Part shown: one piece after another, positions 42,973 through 53,883 of the stretch
Position numbering within the stretch: the stretch's first letter is position 1
How the letters are laid out: each line of letters opens with the position of its first letter
Assembly (NCBI GenBank): GCA_028287135.1
Contig: JAQBQE010000060.1
Location: forward strand, 38,873-102,872
DNA: 64,000 bases
Reading direction: 5' to 3'
Source of the DNA: Myxococcales bacterium
GTDB lineage: Bacteria; Myxococcota_A; Polyangia; Haliangiales; Haliangiaceae
The notes under the pieces: model-generated
What the model saw: only the letters and a program-made list of their open reading frames with translations
What the model was told of the DNA's origin: nothing
Database searches by the model: none
Made by a program: the position numbers and the translations under genes

Positions 42973-43542
42973 ATGGCACGCCTGCAGAGTCAGCGAGACA
43001 AGCCGAACACGGCTCGCGAATACGAGACGACCTACATCCTTCGCCCCAACACGCCGAACGAAGGCGTCGCCGAAGTGAACACCCGCATCCGCGGGATCAT
43101 CGAGGGCATGGGCGGCAAGATCATCAAGGTCGACAACTGGGGCAAGCGCCGCCTCGCGTACGAAGTCGCGAAGGAGCGCAAGGGTATCTACCTTTACTGG
43201 CAGTACCTCGCGCAGCCCGGCGTCGTCGAGGAGACGGAGCGTAACCTCCGCATGCTCGACTCCGTCATTCGTTACCTGACCGTCAAGGTCGACGAGAACG
43301 TCGATGTTGGCGCGCGTCCGACCGAGCTCGACGACACGTCGTTCGAGAAGGCGGCGCAGACCGCGGCCGACGAGGAGGACATCTTCCTCTCGCGCGGCGG
43401 TGGTGACTCGTCGAGCAACGACGAGGTCGATCTCTACGGCGACGACGACGGCGACGTGATCCCGGGCTCGAAGAAGCCCGTCGCTGAGGCGCCCGCCGCT
43501 GAGGCGGATGCAACGGCAGCCCCTGCCGAGGACAAGGAGTAA
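42973..43542 (+). CDS. rpsF: Ribosomal protein bS6 with acidic C-terminal extension
   Basis: 189 residues, long for the family (about 95-135). The S6 fold is clear in REYETTYILRPNTPNEGVAE, GKIIKVDNWGKRRLAYEVAK and ERNLRMLDSVIRYLTVKVD. After about residue 115 comes an acidic tail (DEVDLYGDDDGDVIP, then Ala/Glu-rich). bS6 pairs with bS18 on the 30S platform; the two genes are 3 bp apart here. In E. coli the end of S6 is modified by glutamate ligation; a genome-encoded acidic tail might play an analogous role, which is speculation. Confidence 0.97.
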   Translation: MARLQSQRDKPNTAREYETTYILRPNTPNEGVAEVNTRIRGIIEGMGGKIIKVDNWGKRRLAYEVAKERKGIYLYWQYLAQPGVVEETERNLRMLDSVIRYLTVKVDENVDVGARPTELDDTSFEKAAQTAADEEDIFLSRGGGDSSSNDEVDLYGDDDGDVIPGSKKPVAEAPAAEADATAAPAEDKE

Positions 43543-43545
43543 GCC

Positions 43546-43863
43546 ATGACTACGCGTATGGACGCCCCTCGTGGCGATCGTGGTGGTGCAGGTGACGATG
43601 ATGGTCTCGACCGCGACGGCGATGATCGCCGTGGTGGCAAGGGCCGTGGCGGCGGTGGCAAGCGCAAGCTGCTCTCCGACGAGATCGTCGCGAAGATCGA
43701 TTACAAGAACCCGCAGATCCTGCGGTCGTTCGTCACGGACCGCGGCAAGATGATCCCGCGCCGTATCACCGGCGCGAGTGCTCGCCAGCAGCGCGTCATT
43801 TCTACGGCCCTCCGTCGGGCGCGCATGCTTGCGCTCCTGCCGTTCACGGTCACGGGAGACTAG
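43546..43863 (+). CDS. rpsR: Ribosomal protein bS18
   Basis: 105 residues. The core IDYKNPQILRSFVTDRGKMI, then PRRITGASARQQRVISTALR and ARMLALLPF, is typical bS18. The N-terminal 35 residues are a Gly/Asp/Arg-rich extension. It binds 16S rRNA next to bS6. rplI starts 2 bp after its stop. Confidence 0.98.
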   Translation: MTTRMDAPRGDRGGAGDDDGLDRDGDDRRGGKGRGGGGKRKLLSDEIVAKIDYKNPQILRSFVTDRGKMIPRRITGASARQQRVISTALRRARMLALLPFTVTGD

Positions 43864-43865
43864 TC

Positions 43866-44321
43866 ATGGCGATGCAAGTCATCCTCACGCAGGACGTCGA
43901 GAAACTCGGCAAGGCCGGCGAGCTCGTCTCGGTCAAGCCGGGCTTTGGCCGCAACTACCTCGTGCCGCGCGGCCTCGCCGTCAGCGCGACCGTGCGCAAC
44001 AAGAACCGCCTCGATCACGAGAAGGCGGTCATCGAGCGCAAGGTTGCCAAGGAGCGCGCGACCGCGACCGAGATCGCAGCGAAGATCAACGTCATGACGC
44101 TGCAGTTCGAGCGCATCGTCGGCGAAGACGAGAAGCTGTTCGGCTCCGTCACGAACCGCGACATCCAGGAGCAGCTCAAGCGCGCCGGTGTCGAGATCGA
44201 TCATCGTACGATCGCGCTCGATCAGGCCGTCAAGGCGCTCGGCAAGTACGAGGTCCCGGTCAAGCTCGCTGCGGGCGTCGTCGCGAACCTGAAGTTCTGG
44301 GTCGTCGGTAAAGACAAGTAA
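43866..44321 (+). CDS. rplI: Ribosomal protein bL9
   Basis: 151 residues. The N-domain MQVILTQDVEKLGKAGELV, then VKPGFGRNYLVPRGLAV, is diagnostic; the long connecting helix and the C-domain follow (EKLFGSVTNRDIQEQLKRAG). It belongs to the 50S subunit near L1. A hairpin terminator follows 19 nt later. Confidence 0.98.
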   Translation: MAMQVILTQDVEKLGKAGELVSVKPGFGRNYLVPRGLAVSATVRNKNRLDHEKAVIERKVAKERATATEIAAKINVMTLQFERIVGEDEKLFGSVTNRDIQEQLKRAGVEIDHRTIALDQAVKALGKYEVPVKLAAGVVANLKFWVVGKDK

Positions 44322-44339
44322 GCCGTCACACACGACGAG

Positions 44340-44382
44340 AAACGAGAGCGCGCTCACGCTGTGAACGCGCTCTTTCTCGTTT
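44340..44382 (+). terminator. Rho-independent terminator after rplI
   Basis: AGAGCGCG (44345-44352) pairs with CGCGCTCT (44366-44373), with outer AAACGAG/CTCGTTT pairing and a TTTCTCGTTT tail. Confidence 0.8.
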
Positions 44383-44420
44383 CGGTTCGATCATCGTTCT
44401 CGATCCTCAGACCGAAAGCG

Positions 44421-44426
44421 TAGAGT
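44421..44426 (+). promoter_or_regulatory. Candidate -10 (TAGAGT) of a leaderless dnaB
   Basis: TAGAGT ends 6 nt before the dnaB ATG, just past the rplI terminator, so dnaB probably has its own leaderless promoter. Confidence 0.5.
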
Positions 44427-44432
44427 GATGCG

Positions 44433-45806
<1,374 letters not shown>

Positions 45807-45818
45807 ACGCCGCGCGCG

Positions 45819-47237
45819 TTACTTCGTGAACGTCTTCGCGATCTGAGCGGTCTTGCCGGCAGCGATGTCGATCGCGATGGTCTTCGCAATCTTGTCCTTC
45901 GGCGACAGCAGCGTGATCTTGTGGTTGCCCTCGGGCAGCGACAGCGTCTTCGGCGTCATCATCCCGGTGTTGCGACCATCGACGTAGATCAACGTCGACG
46001 GCGTGCTGGTCACGGTGAGCTTGCCGGAGCCGACGGCCTCCTTGGTCGCGCCCGCCGTGGTCGCGCCGATCTTCATCGGCTTGGCAGCGGCGATCGCGAT
46101 GACCTTGCCGGGCTTCTCGACGTGCTCGGCGGCGGCGACGGTCTTGGTGCGCGACGTCGTCGTCCGCGCGGGAGCCTTGGTGCGCTCGGCGAGTGCGACC
46201 TGCTTCGCGCGCTTGGCGGCGGCGCGCTTCGACGCGCGCGTGGTCTTCGATATCGTGATCTTCGCGGGCTTCGCGATGGTCGCGGGTTCGATCTCGATCT
46301 CCGCGGCATCGACCTCGGCGGTCGGTGCCACCGGTGCTGCCGTGGCGATCGTCTCGGTGGGAGGCAGGATGGTCGGCTGGGCCTTCGTGGGCTGCCACAC
46401 CGAGTCGTGCGGAACGGCGGAGGCGTCGATGGCGGCAGCAGCAGGCTCGGCGATCGCGGCAGCAACCACCGGCTCGGTGATCGGCTCGGCCGTGATCGCG
46501 TTCGAACCAGCGATCGCGGCGGCGATCGGTCTCATGGTGACGCGTGGCGTCTCGATGGCCGCGGGCTCGGACGTCATCACGACGGGCGCCGTGGTCGGCG
46601 CTGGCGCAGCGTCCGCTTCCGGGGTGCCGCGGATCAGAAGATAGCCGGCGAACGCGGTCGCGACGAGGCCGAGGCCCGCGAGCGGTGCCCAGTAGCGCTC
46701 GATCGCGGACAGCAGCTTGTGCCCCACGGAAGGTGCAGCGCTATCGATCGGGAGGCGAGCCACGCGGACGGTGTGGAACGCATCGCTGGGCCCGACGTAG
46801 TACGCGCGGCGAGCAGCGCTCGGACGGATCGACGAGCCGGGGAGCGGCACGACCGGAGCGGGCGCGGCGTGGCTCGGCGCGGGCTGCATCGGCGCGGCGT
46901 GCAGCGGCTCGCGATGCACGGCCGACTCGATCCGACGTGCGGGGGACGGCGCAGCGGGCCGGGCGACGGGCACGAACGGACCGGTATCAGCGGTCACCGC
47001 CGCGTTGAACTTCGGCTGGAACTGAGTCGCCGCGTCATCGTCATCGGCGTGGTCGATCGGGAACTGGGTGGGCGTCGCCGCGGGGGTCCGGCGGCGCGGC
47101 AGCGGTGCCAGGGCGGCGGGCGGGCGGGCGGACGGTGGCGGCGCGCTGAACAGCGCCGGTTCGGGCAGGTCCGAGATCGGCTTGCGCGAACCAAGACCGA
47201 TCAGATCGTTGATCGCGGTGTTCTCGTCCTTCGCCAT
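45819..47237 (-). CDS. Single-pass membrane protein with C-terminal PEGA domain
   Basis: 472 residues from [17 protein letters not shown] Pro/Ala-rich cytoplasmic half precedes one membrane helix near residues 177-200 ([20 protein letters not shown]). The outside part is Ala/Thr/Pro-rich with a basic [20 protein letters not shown] stretch, then a PEGA domain at about 416-470 ([20 protein letters not shown], then [14 protein letters not shown]). It has no kinase domain but mirrors the outside half of the Ser/Thr kinases. It diverges from the second kinase gene and could be its partner or substrate. Confidence 0.85.
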   Translation of the reverse strand: MAKDENTAINDLIGLGSRKPISDLPEPALFSAPPPSARPPAALAPLPRRRTPAATPTQFPIDHADDDDAATQFQPKFNAAVTADTGPFVPVARPAAPSPARRIESAVHREPLHAAPMQPAPSHAAPAPVVPLPGSSIRPSAARRAYYVGPSDAFHTVRVARLPIDSAAPSVGHKLLSAIERYWAPLAGLGLVATAFAGYLLIRGTPEADAAPAPTTAPVVMTSEPAAIETPRVTMRPIAAAIAGSNAITAEPITEPVVAAAIAEPAAAAIDASAVPHDSVWQPTKAQPTILPPTETIATAAPVAPTAEVDAAEIEIEPATIAKPAKITISKTTRASKRAAAKRAKQVALAERTKAPARTTTSRTKTVAAAEHVEKPGKVIAIAAAKPMKIGATTAGATKEAVGSGKLTVTSTPSTLIYVDGRNTGMMTPKTLSLPEGNHKITLLSPKDKIAKTIAIDIAAGKTAQIAKTFTK

Positions 47238-47413
47238 GCGATCCGTAGGTCTGCACGGCACGGACCACGGCTGCCTGACAGGATCTCACTGGCTTGGATC
47301 AGCGGCCGGCTGGCCGTGCCAGCTGCATGGCAACCCTCGTGGCCAGGTCAGCGAGCCCCGACCCGCCCCCCGAAACGCGAGCCACCTGCGAGCGCCAGGA
47401 CCGAAGGTCGCGA

Positions 47414-47419
47414 TAGGAT
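47414..47419 (+). promoter_or_regulatory. Candidate -10 (TAGGAT) of a leaderless gene
   Basis: TAGGAT ends 7 nt before the GTG of the second Ser/Thr kinase and supports that start choice. Confidence 0.45.
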
Positions 47420-47426
47420 TGCCTTC

Positions 47427-48971
47427 GTGCCGAACCCGCAGCCGGGAACGATCCTGGGCGCGTACCGCGTCGAGGGGACGATCGGTGCGGGGTCGATGGG
47501 CGAGGTGTTCAAGGGGATCGACACCGGTCTCAATCGCCGGGTCGCGATCAAGATCCTGTCGGAGAAGCACAAGGACAGCCCCGAGCTGCGGGCGCGGTTC
47601 GTTCGCGAAGGTCGCGCGGTCGCCGCGATCAGCCATCCCAACGTCGTCCAGGTGTTTGCGACCGGTCAGTTCGACGAGCGCCCGTACATCGCGATGGAGC
47701 TGCTCGACGGCACCGACCTCGGCTCGATCGTCGAGAACAATGGCCCGCTCGATTCGCTGAGCGCTGCCCTCAACGTGCTCGATGCCGCGCAAGGTCTCGC
47801 GGCCGCGTCGCGAGCGGGCTTGATCCATCGCGACGTCAAGCCGTCGAACCTGGTCCGGCTCTCCGACGGCAAGGTCAAGGTCACCGACTTCGGTCTCGCG
47901 AAGCCGGTCGATCCGGGCGCCGAGCCCGCGCTCACCGCGATGGGCGTCGTCGTGGGAACACCGGACTACATCGCCCCCGAGCAGGCGCGCGGCGAGCCGA
48001 TCGACGAGCGCGTCGACATCTACGCGCTCGGCGGAACGCTATACTTCCTGCTCACCGGGATCCCACCGTTCCGCACCGGCAAGCCCGCCGAGGACAAGTA
48101 CCTGAAGGTCGTCGCGCGTCACCTGCGCAACCCGCCGCCCGACGCGTCGGTGGTCAAGCCGGCGTGTGATCGCGAGCTCGCGGAGCTCGCGCGCACGATG
48201 ATGGCGAAGAAGTCGGTCGAGCGACCGTCGTACGACGAGCTCGTCCACCAGCTCAGCGGGATCGTGGCGCGGCTCGATCCGACCGCGGTGCCGATGTTGA
48301 TGTCATCGTCGCGCGATCGCTCGCGCCCGTTCAGCGTCCCGCCGGAGAACCAGCGCAGCGACGAGTCGGCCACCGTCAGCGATGGCGGGCTCGCGCCCGG
48401 CACGGTCCCGCGCGCCTTCCCGGGCTGGCTCGTGCTGATCACCCTGCTCTCGATCGCGGTGTTCGTCGCGGGGCTGGTCGTCTACCTGCGCAAGGGCGAC
48501 ACACCCGCCCAGGGCGCGAGTCCCGGTGCCGGCACGTCGCCGCCGGCGAAGGACGCCAGCGTCGGAGCCAACGTGGGCGCCGCCGCGTCCGAGGCGCCGG
48601 CGGGCATGCGACTGGTCCGCAAGCCGGACGGCTCGCCGTGGTTCTACACCGATGCGCAGCCGGTCTCGGTCGCTGCGTATCGCCAGGTATTCTCGAAGCA
48701 CGAGCAGGCCGGCAAGCCCGAGGATCCGGTCGTCAACCTGTCGTACACCGAGGCCAAGTCATTCGCGCTGACTCGCGGGGCGCGCCTGCTCACCAGCGCG
48801 GAGTGGGACGCCGCCGTGGTCACCCCGAACGTCGCCGTCGTTCCGGGCCTGTTCGAGTGGGTCGACTCTCCGGACGAGAAGAAGCGGATCGTCCGTCATC
48901 ACGGCAAGACGTTGACGCGTCCGGACCAGAAGCAGAAGGACGTCACCTTCCGTACCGCGCGCAATCCCTAG
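47427..48971 (+). CDS. Membrane Ser/Thr protein kinase with FGE-like C-terminal domain
   Basis: 514 residues from GTG 47427; the frame stays open far upstream, but the kinase fold and a TAGGAT 7 nt before the GTG fix the start. Catalytic domain about 11-275: [36 protein letters not shown]. One membrane helix near 332-354 ([20 protein letters not shown]). The outer 120 residues resemble a trimmed formylglycine-generating-enzyme (SUMF1) domain: [20 protein letters not shown] then SAEWDAAV and GLFEWVD; the copper-binding Cys pair of active FGE is absent, so a binding role is likely. deoC follows 28 bp later. Confidence 0.95.
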   Translation: MPNPQPGTILGAYRVEGTIGAGSMGEVFKGIDTGLNRRVAIKILSEKHKDSPELRARFVREGRAVAAISHPNVVQVFATGQFDERPYIAMELLDGTDLGSIVENNGPLDSLSAALNVLDAAQGLAAASRAGLIHRDVKPSNLVRLSDGKVKVTDFGLAKPVDPGAEPALTAMGVVVGTPDYIAPEQARGEPIDERVDIYALGGTLYFLLTGIPPFRTGKPAEDKYLKVVARHLRNPPPDASVVKPACDRELAELARTMMAKKSVERPSYDELVHQLSGIVARLDPTAVPMLMSSSRDRSRPFSVPPENQRSDESATVSDGGLAPGTVPRAFPGWLVLITLLSIAVFVAGLVVYLRKGDTPAQGASPGAGTSPPAKDASVGANVGAAASEAPAGMRLVRKPDGSPWFYTDAQPVSVAAYRQVFSKHEQAGKPEDPVVNLSYTEAKSFALTRGARLLTSAEWDAAVVTPNVAVVPGLFEWVDSPDEKKRIVRHHGKTLTRPDQKQKDVTFRTARNP

Positions 48972-48986
48972 CGATTTCCGGTCGTA

Positions 48987-48992
48987 TATAGT
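48987..48992 (+). promoter_or_regulatory. Candidate -10 (TATAGT) of a leaderless deoC
   Basis: TATAGT (within a longer TATATAGT) ends 7 nt before the deoC ATG; the salvage genes may have their own promoter separate from the kinase gene. Confidence 0.5.
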
Positions 48993-48999
48993 TCCGGCG

Positions 49000-49926
49000 A
49001 TGTCAGACGTCGATCGGCTGGTCGAGATCATCGCCGCGCGCGTGCAGGAGCGGCTGGCCTCGCAAGGCCCCGCTGCCGCGACCGCGAAGCTCGCCCTGCT
49101 CCCCCGCGACCGTGGTGAATGCAACGACGACGCGGCACCGGGCGAGGACTGCGCCGGATGCGGCGCGTGTGTCGTTCGCCGGCCGTGGTCGGTGCGCGCG
49201 ATGGAAGGCGCCGGCGCGATGCGCGTGGGCGCGCTGCCCGGCGTGGGAGCCGTGCCCGGCGACATGGCAAAGCTCATCGATCACACGCTGCTCAAGCCCG
49301 AGGCCACGCGCGACGAGATCGTCAAGCTGTGCGAGGAAGCGCGCAAGCACCGGTTCGCATCGGTGTGCGTCAACACGACGTGGGTCCCCCTGTGCAAGTC
49401 GCTGCTCTCGGGCAGCGGCGTGATGGTGTGTACGGTCGTCGGCTTTCCCCTCGGCGCGATGGCGCCGGGCGCGAAGGCGTACGAGGCGCGCAACGCCGTC
49501 CGTCAGGGCGCGCAGGAGATCGACATGGTGATCAACATCGGCGCGCTCAAGTCCGCCGATTACGAGACCGTGTTCGAGGACATCTGCAAGGTCGTCAAGT
49601 CGTCCGCGCCCGCGGGCGTCAAGGTGATCCTCGAGACCAGCGCGCTCGACACCGAGCAGAAGATCATCGCGTGCACGCTGTCCAAGCTCGCCGGTGCCGC
49701 GTTCGTCAAGACGTCGACCGGCTTCGGCAAGGGCGGCGCGACCGTCGAGGATGTGGCGCTGATGCGCCGCGTGGTCGGTGGTGACATCGGCGTCAAGGCC
49801 TCCGGTGGCGTGCGAACCGCCGAGGACGTGCTGAAGATGGCGCAGGCCGGAGCCAACCGCGTCGGCGCGTCCGCATCCGTCGCGATCGTGACCGGCGGCG
49901 GCGACGGCAAGGCGAAGGGCTACTGA
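49000..49926 (+). CDS. deoC: Deoxyribose-phosphate aldolase with N-terminal Cys-cluster extension
   Basis: 308 residues; the aldolase part starts near residue 85 (MAKLIDHTLLKPEATRDEIV) and has VCTVVGFPLGAM, EIDMVINIGALKS, the Schiff-base Lys237 in FVKTSTGFGKGG, and ASGGVRTAEDVL. It splits 2-deoxyribose 5-phosphate into glyceraldehyde 3-phosphate and acetaldehyde. The first 84 residues are extra: an amphipathic helix and Cys41, Cys51, Cys54 and Cys57 (CX9CX2CX2C), like an Fe-S or zinc site. Next gene starts at once after the stop. Confidence 0.97.
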   Translation: MSDVDRLVEIIAARVQERLASQGPAAATAKLALLPRDRGECNDDAAPGEDCAGCGACVVRRPWSVRAMEGAGAMRVGALPGVGAVPGDMAKLIDHTLLKPEATRDEIVKLCEEARKHRFASVCVNTTWVPLCKSLLSGSGVMVCTVVGFPLGAMAPGAKAYEARNAVRQGAQEIDMVINIGALKSADYETVFEDICKVVKSSAPAGVKVILETSALDTEQKIIACTLSKLAGAAFVKTSTGFGKGGATVEDVALMRRVVGGDIGVKASGGVRTAEDVLKMAQAGANRVGASASVAIVTGGGDGKAKGY

Positions 49927-51255
49927 GTGCTTCCGGTCCAGCTGATCCGCAAGAAGCGCGATGGCGGCACGCTCGAGGACGCCGAGATCCGCGCGTTCAT
50001 CGCGTCGGTCACCGACAGCTCGATTCCCGACTACCAGGTCGCCGCGATGCTGATGGCGATCTTCTTCAACGGGCTCGATGATCGCGAGCTCGCGACGTGG
50101 GCCGATGCGATGACGCGGTCCGGTGACGTCATCGATCTGTCGAGCATCCAGCGCGCGAAGGTCGACAAGCACTCGACCGGTGGCGTCGGTGACAAGATCT
50201 CGATCCCGCTCGCACCCGCGGTCGCCGCATGTGGGGTCGCGGTACCGATGGTCTCGGGCCGCGGGCTCGGCCACACCGGCGGCACCCTCGACAAGCTCGA
50301 GTCGATCCCCGGGTTCCGCGTCGACCTCCCGGTCGATCGGTTCGCAAAGCTCGTCGACGAGCTCGGCGTGTGCCTGATCGGCCAGACCTCGCGGATCGCA
50401 CCCGCCGACAAGCGGCTGTACGCGTTACGCGACGTGACCGCGACGGTCGAGTCGTTGCCGTTGATCGCGTCGTCGATCATGTCGAAGAAGCTCGCCGAGG
50501 GCATCGATGGGCTTGTCCTCGACTGCAAGGTCGGCAACGGCGCGTTCATGAAGACGATCGAGAACGCGCGCAAGCTGTGCGCCCTGATGAAGGCGATCGG
50601 CGAGCGCGCGGGCAAGAAGATCACCTGCGTGCTGACCGACATGGACGCTCCGATCGGCCGCACGATCGGCAACTCCCTCGAGATCCGCGAGTCGATCGAG
50701 ATCTTGCGCGGCGGCGGTCCGTCCGACACGCGCGAGCTGACGCATGTGCTCGGCGCGGAGATGCTCGTGCTCGGTGGTGTCGCCAAGGATCCGGCGGAAG
50801 GTCGCGCGAAGATCGAGAAGGCGCTCGCCGATGGCAGCGCGCTCGAGGTGTTCCGCAAGGTCGTCGAGGCGCAGGGTGGTGACCCCCGCGTGTGCGATTC
50901 GCCCGGTAGCGTGCTTCCCAAGGCGGCATCACGCGACGAGCTCGGGCTCCGCGCCGGTCGGGTCGTCGCGATCGACAGCGAGGCGCTCGGGATCGCAGCG
51001 CTGATCCTCGGCGCCGGCCGCCGCACGAAGGAGGACGTGATCGATCCGTCCGCCGGCCTGGTCGTCGACGCCTACCTCGGCGAGGTGATCGAGCCGGGAG
51101 CGCATCCGCAGATCATGTTGCACCACAGCCTGCCGCCGGGAGATGGCAGGGTCGCCGAGGCGCGTGCGATGATCGAAGCCGCCTTCGTGATCGAGCCCGC
51201 CGACCGCCCCGCTCCGCCGCTCCGCACGTCGCGGATCCTCGAGGTGATCCGATGA
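49927..51255 (+). CDS. deoA: Pyrimidine-nucleoside (thymidine) phosphorylase
   Basis: 442 residues from GTG directly after the deoC stop. Motifs: DRELATWADAMTRSGDVIDL, KVDKHSTGGVGDKISIPLAP (phosphate site), VSGRGLGHTGGTLDKLESIP, and KLAEGIDGLVLDCKVGNGAF. It splits thymidine, deoxyuridine and possibly uridine with phosphate. Whether it prefers thymidine or all pyrimidine nucleosides cannot be decided from the sequence. The stop overlaps the next start as ATGA. Confidence 0.97.
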   Translation: MLPVQLIRKKRDGGTLEDAEIRAFIASVTDSSIPDYQVAAMLMAIFFNGLDDRELATWADAMTRSGDVIDLSSIQRAKVDKHSTGGVGDKISIPLAPAVAACGVAVPMVSGRGLGHTGGTLDKLESIPGFRVDLPVDRFAKLVDELGVCLIGQTSRIAPADKRLYALRDVTATVESLPLIASSIMSKKLAEGIDGLVLDCKVGNGAFMKTIENARKLCALMKAIGERAGKKITCVLTDMDAPIGRTIGNSLEIRESIEILRGGGPSDTRELTHVLGAEMLVLGGVAKDPAEGRAKIEKALADGSALEVFRKVVEAQGGDPRVCDSPGSVLPKAASRDELGLRAGRVVAIDSEALGIAALILGAGRRTKEDVIDPSAGLVVDAYLGEVIEPGAHPQIMLHHSLPPGDGRVAEARAMIEAAFVIEPADRPAPPLRTSRILEVIR

Positions 51256-52160
51256 ACCACGACAAGGGCCGCGCCGACGAGCGCCGCGAGCAGGGCACCG
51301 AGTCCGTCGACGGTCTGCCCGCCACGCTCTACGATCGCGTGCACGCTGCCGCCCAGGCGATCCGCGAGCGCTCGGACTTCATGCCGAAGGTCGGATTGAT
51401 CCTCGGCTCGGGGCTCGGCGGCTTTGCCGAGTCCTTCGACACGCCGGTCGCGATCGACTACGGCGACATCCCCCACTTCCCGCGCTCGCATGTCGTCGGT
51501 CACAAGGGCCGGCTCGTCCTCGGCACGCGCGGCGGCACGTGCTGCGTGGCGATGCAGGGTCGCGTCCACATGTACGAGGGCCACAGCGCCGCGACCGCCG
51601 CGTTCCCCGCGCGCGTGCTGGTCGCGCTCGGCGCGCAGGTGATCATCGTGACCAACGCGGCCGGCGGTCTCAATCCGACCTGGCAGCCCGGCACGTTGAT
51701 GCTGATCCGCGATCACATCGATCTGCTCCGTGATCACGCCTTGCGCGGTCCCAACGACGAGCGCCTCGGACCGCGGTTCCCCGACATGACCCACGCGTAT
51801 GCCCCCGAGCTGCGCTCGCTGGTTCGCGACGTCGCGGACACGGCGAAGATTCCGCTCCAGGAAGGCGTCTACGTCGCGATGCCCGGGCCGACGTACGAGA
51901 CGCCCGCCGAGGTCCGGATGCTGCAGACGCTCGGCGCCGATGCGACCGGCATGTCGACGGTGCCCGAGGTCTGCGTGGCGCGACACATGGGCGCGCGCGT
52001 GATCGGCATCTCGTGCATCACGAACCAGGCCGCCGGCATCACCGGCCAGGCGCTGTCGCACGAGGAAGTCACCGAGACCGCGAATCGCGTGCGCGCGACG
52101 TTCGAAGGTCTGCTCGACCGGATCCTCGCGGCGCTCGTCGCACGAGGAGAGCTCAGGTGA
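51252..52160 (+). CDS. punA: Purine-nucleoside phosphorylase (trimeric class)
   Basis: 302 residues from ATG 51252 (ATGA overlap). The PNP pattern is GLILGSGLGGFAESF, DYGDIPHFPRSHVVGHKGRL, RVHMYEGHSA, VIIVTNAAGGLNP, YVAMPGPTYETPAEVRML and GISCITNQAAGITGQALSHE. It splits purine (deoxy)nucleosides with phosphate. The first 35 residues are a hydrophilic leader. Coupled to cdd by GTGA. Confidence 0.96.
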   Translation: MNHDKGRADERREQGTESVDGLPATLYDRVHAAAQAIRERSDFMPKVGLILGSGLGGFAESFDTPVAIDYGDIPHFPRSHVVGHKGRLVLGTRGGTCCVAMQGRVHMYEGHSAATAAFPARVLVALGAQVIIVTNAAGGLNPTWQPGTLMLIRDHIDLLRDHALRGPNDERLGPRFPDMTHAYAPELRSLVRDVADTAKIPLQEGVYVAMPGPTYETPAEVRMLQTLGADATGMSTVPEVCVARHMGARVIGISCITNQAAGITGQALSHEEVTETANRVRATFEGLLDRILAALVARGELR

Positions 52161-52567
52161 CTCCGGTGTCCAAGGAACTGATCGCACGCGCGCTCGCGGC
52201 GCAGAGCAAGGCATACGCGCCGTACTCGAAGTTCAACGTCGGCGCCGCGATCCAGATGAGCGGTCAGGTGTTCGAGGGCGCCAACGTCGAGAACGCGTCG
52301 TACCCGCTCGCGGTCTGCGCCGAGCGCACGGCGATCTCCGCCGCCGTGATCGCAGGCGCCCGCGAGCTCGAGGCGGTCGCGGTGTCGACCAACTCGTCGC
52401 CGCCATCCTCGCCGTGCGGCGCGTGTCGTCAGGTGCTGCTCGAGTTCTCGTCGGATCCCACGAAGGTCACCGTCACCGCGGTGAACCCCGCCGGTGAACA
52501 TCGGTCGTGGACCCTCGCCGAGCTGATCCCCGACGGCTTCAACGGCAAGGAACTACCGGCGAAGTGA
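52157..52567 (+). CDS. cdd: Cytidine deaminase
   Basis: 136 residues from GTG 52157 (GTGA overlap with the previous stop). Zinc site: CAERTAI (catalytic Glu) and PCGACRQVLLEF; substrate loop KAYAPYSKFNVGAAI. It converts (deoxy)cytidine to (deoxy)uridine. This tetrameric-type length fits. The stop overlaps the next gene start as GTGA. Confidence 0.97.
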   Translation: MTPVSKELIARALAAQSKAYAPYSKFNVGAAIQMSGQVFEGANVENASYPLAVCAERTAISAAVIAGARELEAVAVSTNSSPPSSPCGACRQVLLEFSSDPTKVTVTAVNPAGEHRSWTLAELIPDGFNGKELPAK

Positions 52568-53883
52568 GCGAGCTGATCTTTCGCAACGGGACGATCCTCA
52601 CGATCGACCCGGATCACCGTGTCCTCGCCGGCGACGTCGCGTGCATCGATGGCGTGATCGTCCAGGTCGGCGGCACGTACCGGCCGACCACCAGCGACTA
52701 CCAGATCATCGACTGCGCCGACACCATCGTGATGCCCGGGCTGGTCCAGGCGCATGTCCACACGTGCCAGACGCTCGCGCGCGGTCGCGCGGACGACATG
52801 GAGCTGCTCGACTGGCTGCGCACGGTGATCTGGCCGTACGAGGCGCGGCTCGACGAGGACGCGGCGACGGCGAGCGCCGAGCTCGCATGCGCGGAGCTCC
52901 TGCTCGGCGGCACCACGGCGATCCTCGACATGGGGACGGTGCATCACACCGATGCGATCTTCGCGGCGGCCGAGCGCTCGGGCATCCGCGCGACGATCGG
53001 CAAGGCGATGATGGACCTGCCCGATCCGCAGATCCCAGCGGGGCTGCGCGAGTCGACCGCGAGCTCGCTCGATGAATCGGCGCGCCTGATCAAGCGATGG
53101 CACGGCGCCGCCAGCGGGCGCCTCGGGTATGCGTACGCGCCACGGTTCGTGCTGTCGTGCACCGACGAGCTGCTGCGTGAGGTCGGCGTGCAGGCGCGCG
53201 CCCAGGGCGTACGGATCCACACGCACGCGAGCGAGAATCCGGGCGAGGTCGCGCTCGTCCGCCAGCGGTTCGGCAAGGACAACATCGTCGTGCTCGACGA
53301 GCTCGGCCTGCTCGGTCCGCATGCGTGCATCGCGCACTGCATCCACCTGACCGAGACCGAGAAGCATCTGCTCGCGAGCAGCGGCGCCCACGTCTGCCAC
53401 TGCCCGTCCTCGAACCTCAAGCTCGCCTCGGGCATCTGTCCGCTACCCGAGCTGATCGCGGCCGGCGTCGCGGTCGCGCTCGGCGCCGATGGCGCGCCGT
53501 GCAACAACAACCTCGATGGCTTCCTCGAGCTGCGGCTCGCGGCACTGCTCCACAAGCACCGCGTCGGGCCGCGCGCCCTCCCCGCACCCGAGGTGGTCCG
53601 GCTTGCCACGATGGGCGGCGCGGCGGCGCTCGGCCTCGCGAGCACGGTCGGCTCGCTCGAGGTCGGTAAGCGGGGCGACGTGATCGCGGTCGACCTGAGC
53701 GCGCTCCATTCGGTCCCGACCGGGAGCCCGTGGTCGGCCATCGCCTACGCCGCGAAGGCCTGCGATGTGCGCCACGTCGCGGTCGATGGACGGATCGTCG
53801 TACGTGATCGGACGCTGCTGACTCTCGAGGTCCCGAAGGTGCGCAACCATGCGAAAAAGGCCGCGTTCCGGCTGTTTCCGTGA
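52564..53883 (+). CDS. Amidohydrolase, MTA/SAH- or guanine-deaminase-like
   Basis: 439 residues from GTG 52564. The amidohydrolase metal site is HVHTCQTLARGR, HASENPGEVALV, HCIHLTETE and GADGAPCNNNLDGF. This pattern belongs to the MtaD/SsnA/guanine deaminase group, which removes an amino group from purine rings. In this operon an adenosine-type or guanine substrate is likely, but the sequence does not choose. Last gene of the salvage operon; a 178-bp gap follows. Confidence 0.92.
   Translation: MSELIFRNGTILTIDPDHRVLAGDVACIDGVIVQVGGTYRPTTSDYQIIDCADTIVMPGLVQAHVHTCQTLARGRADDMELLDWLRTVIWPYEARLDEDAATASAELACAELLLGGTTAILDMGTVHHTDAIFAAAERSGIRATIGKAMMDLPDPQIPAGLRESTASSLDESARLIKRWHGAASGRLGYAYAPRFVLSCTDELLREVGVQARAQGVRIHTHASENPGEVALVRQRFGKDNIVVLDELGLLGPHACIAHCIHLTETEKHLLASSGAHVCHCPSSNLKLASGICPLPELIAAGVAVALGADGAPCNNNLDGFLELRLAALLHKHRVGPRALPAPEVVRLATMGGAAALGLASTVGSLEVGKRGDVIAVDLSALHSVPTGSPWSAIAYAAKACDVRHVAVDGRIVVRDRTLLTLEVPKVRNHAKKAAFRLFP

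Noticed and set aside
45921..47426. Upstream extension of the second Ser/Thr kinase frame
   Set aside because: About 500 Gly/Arg/Asp-rich codons antisense to the PEGA gene; the kinase fold and the TAGGAT box fix the start at 47427.
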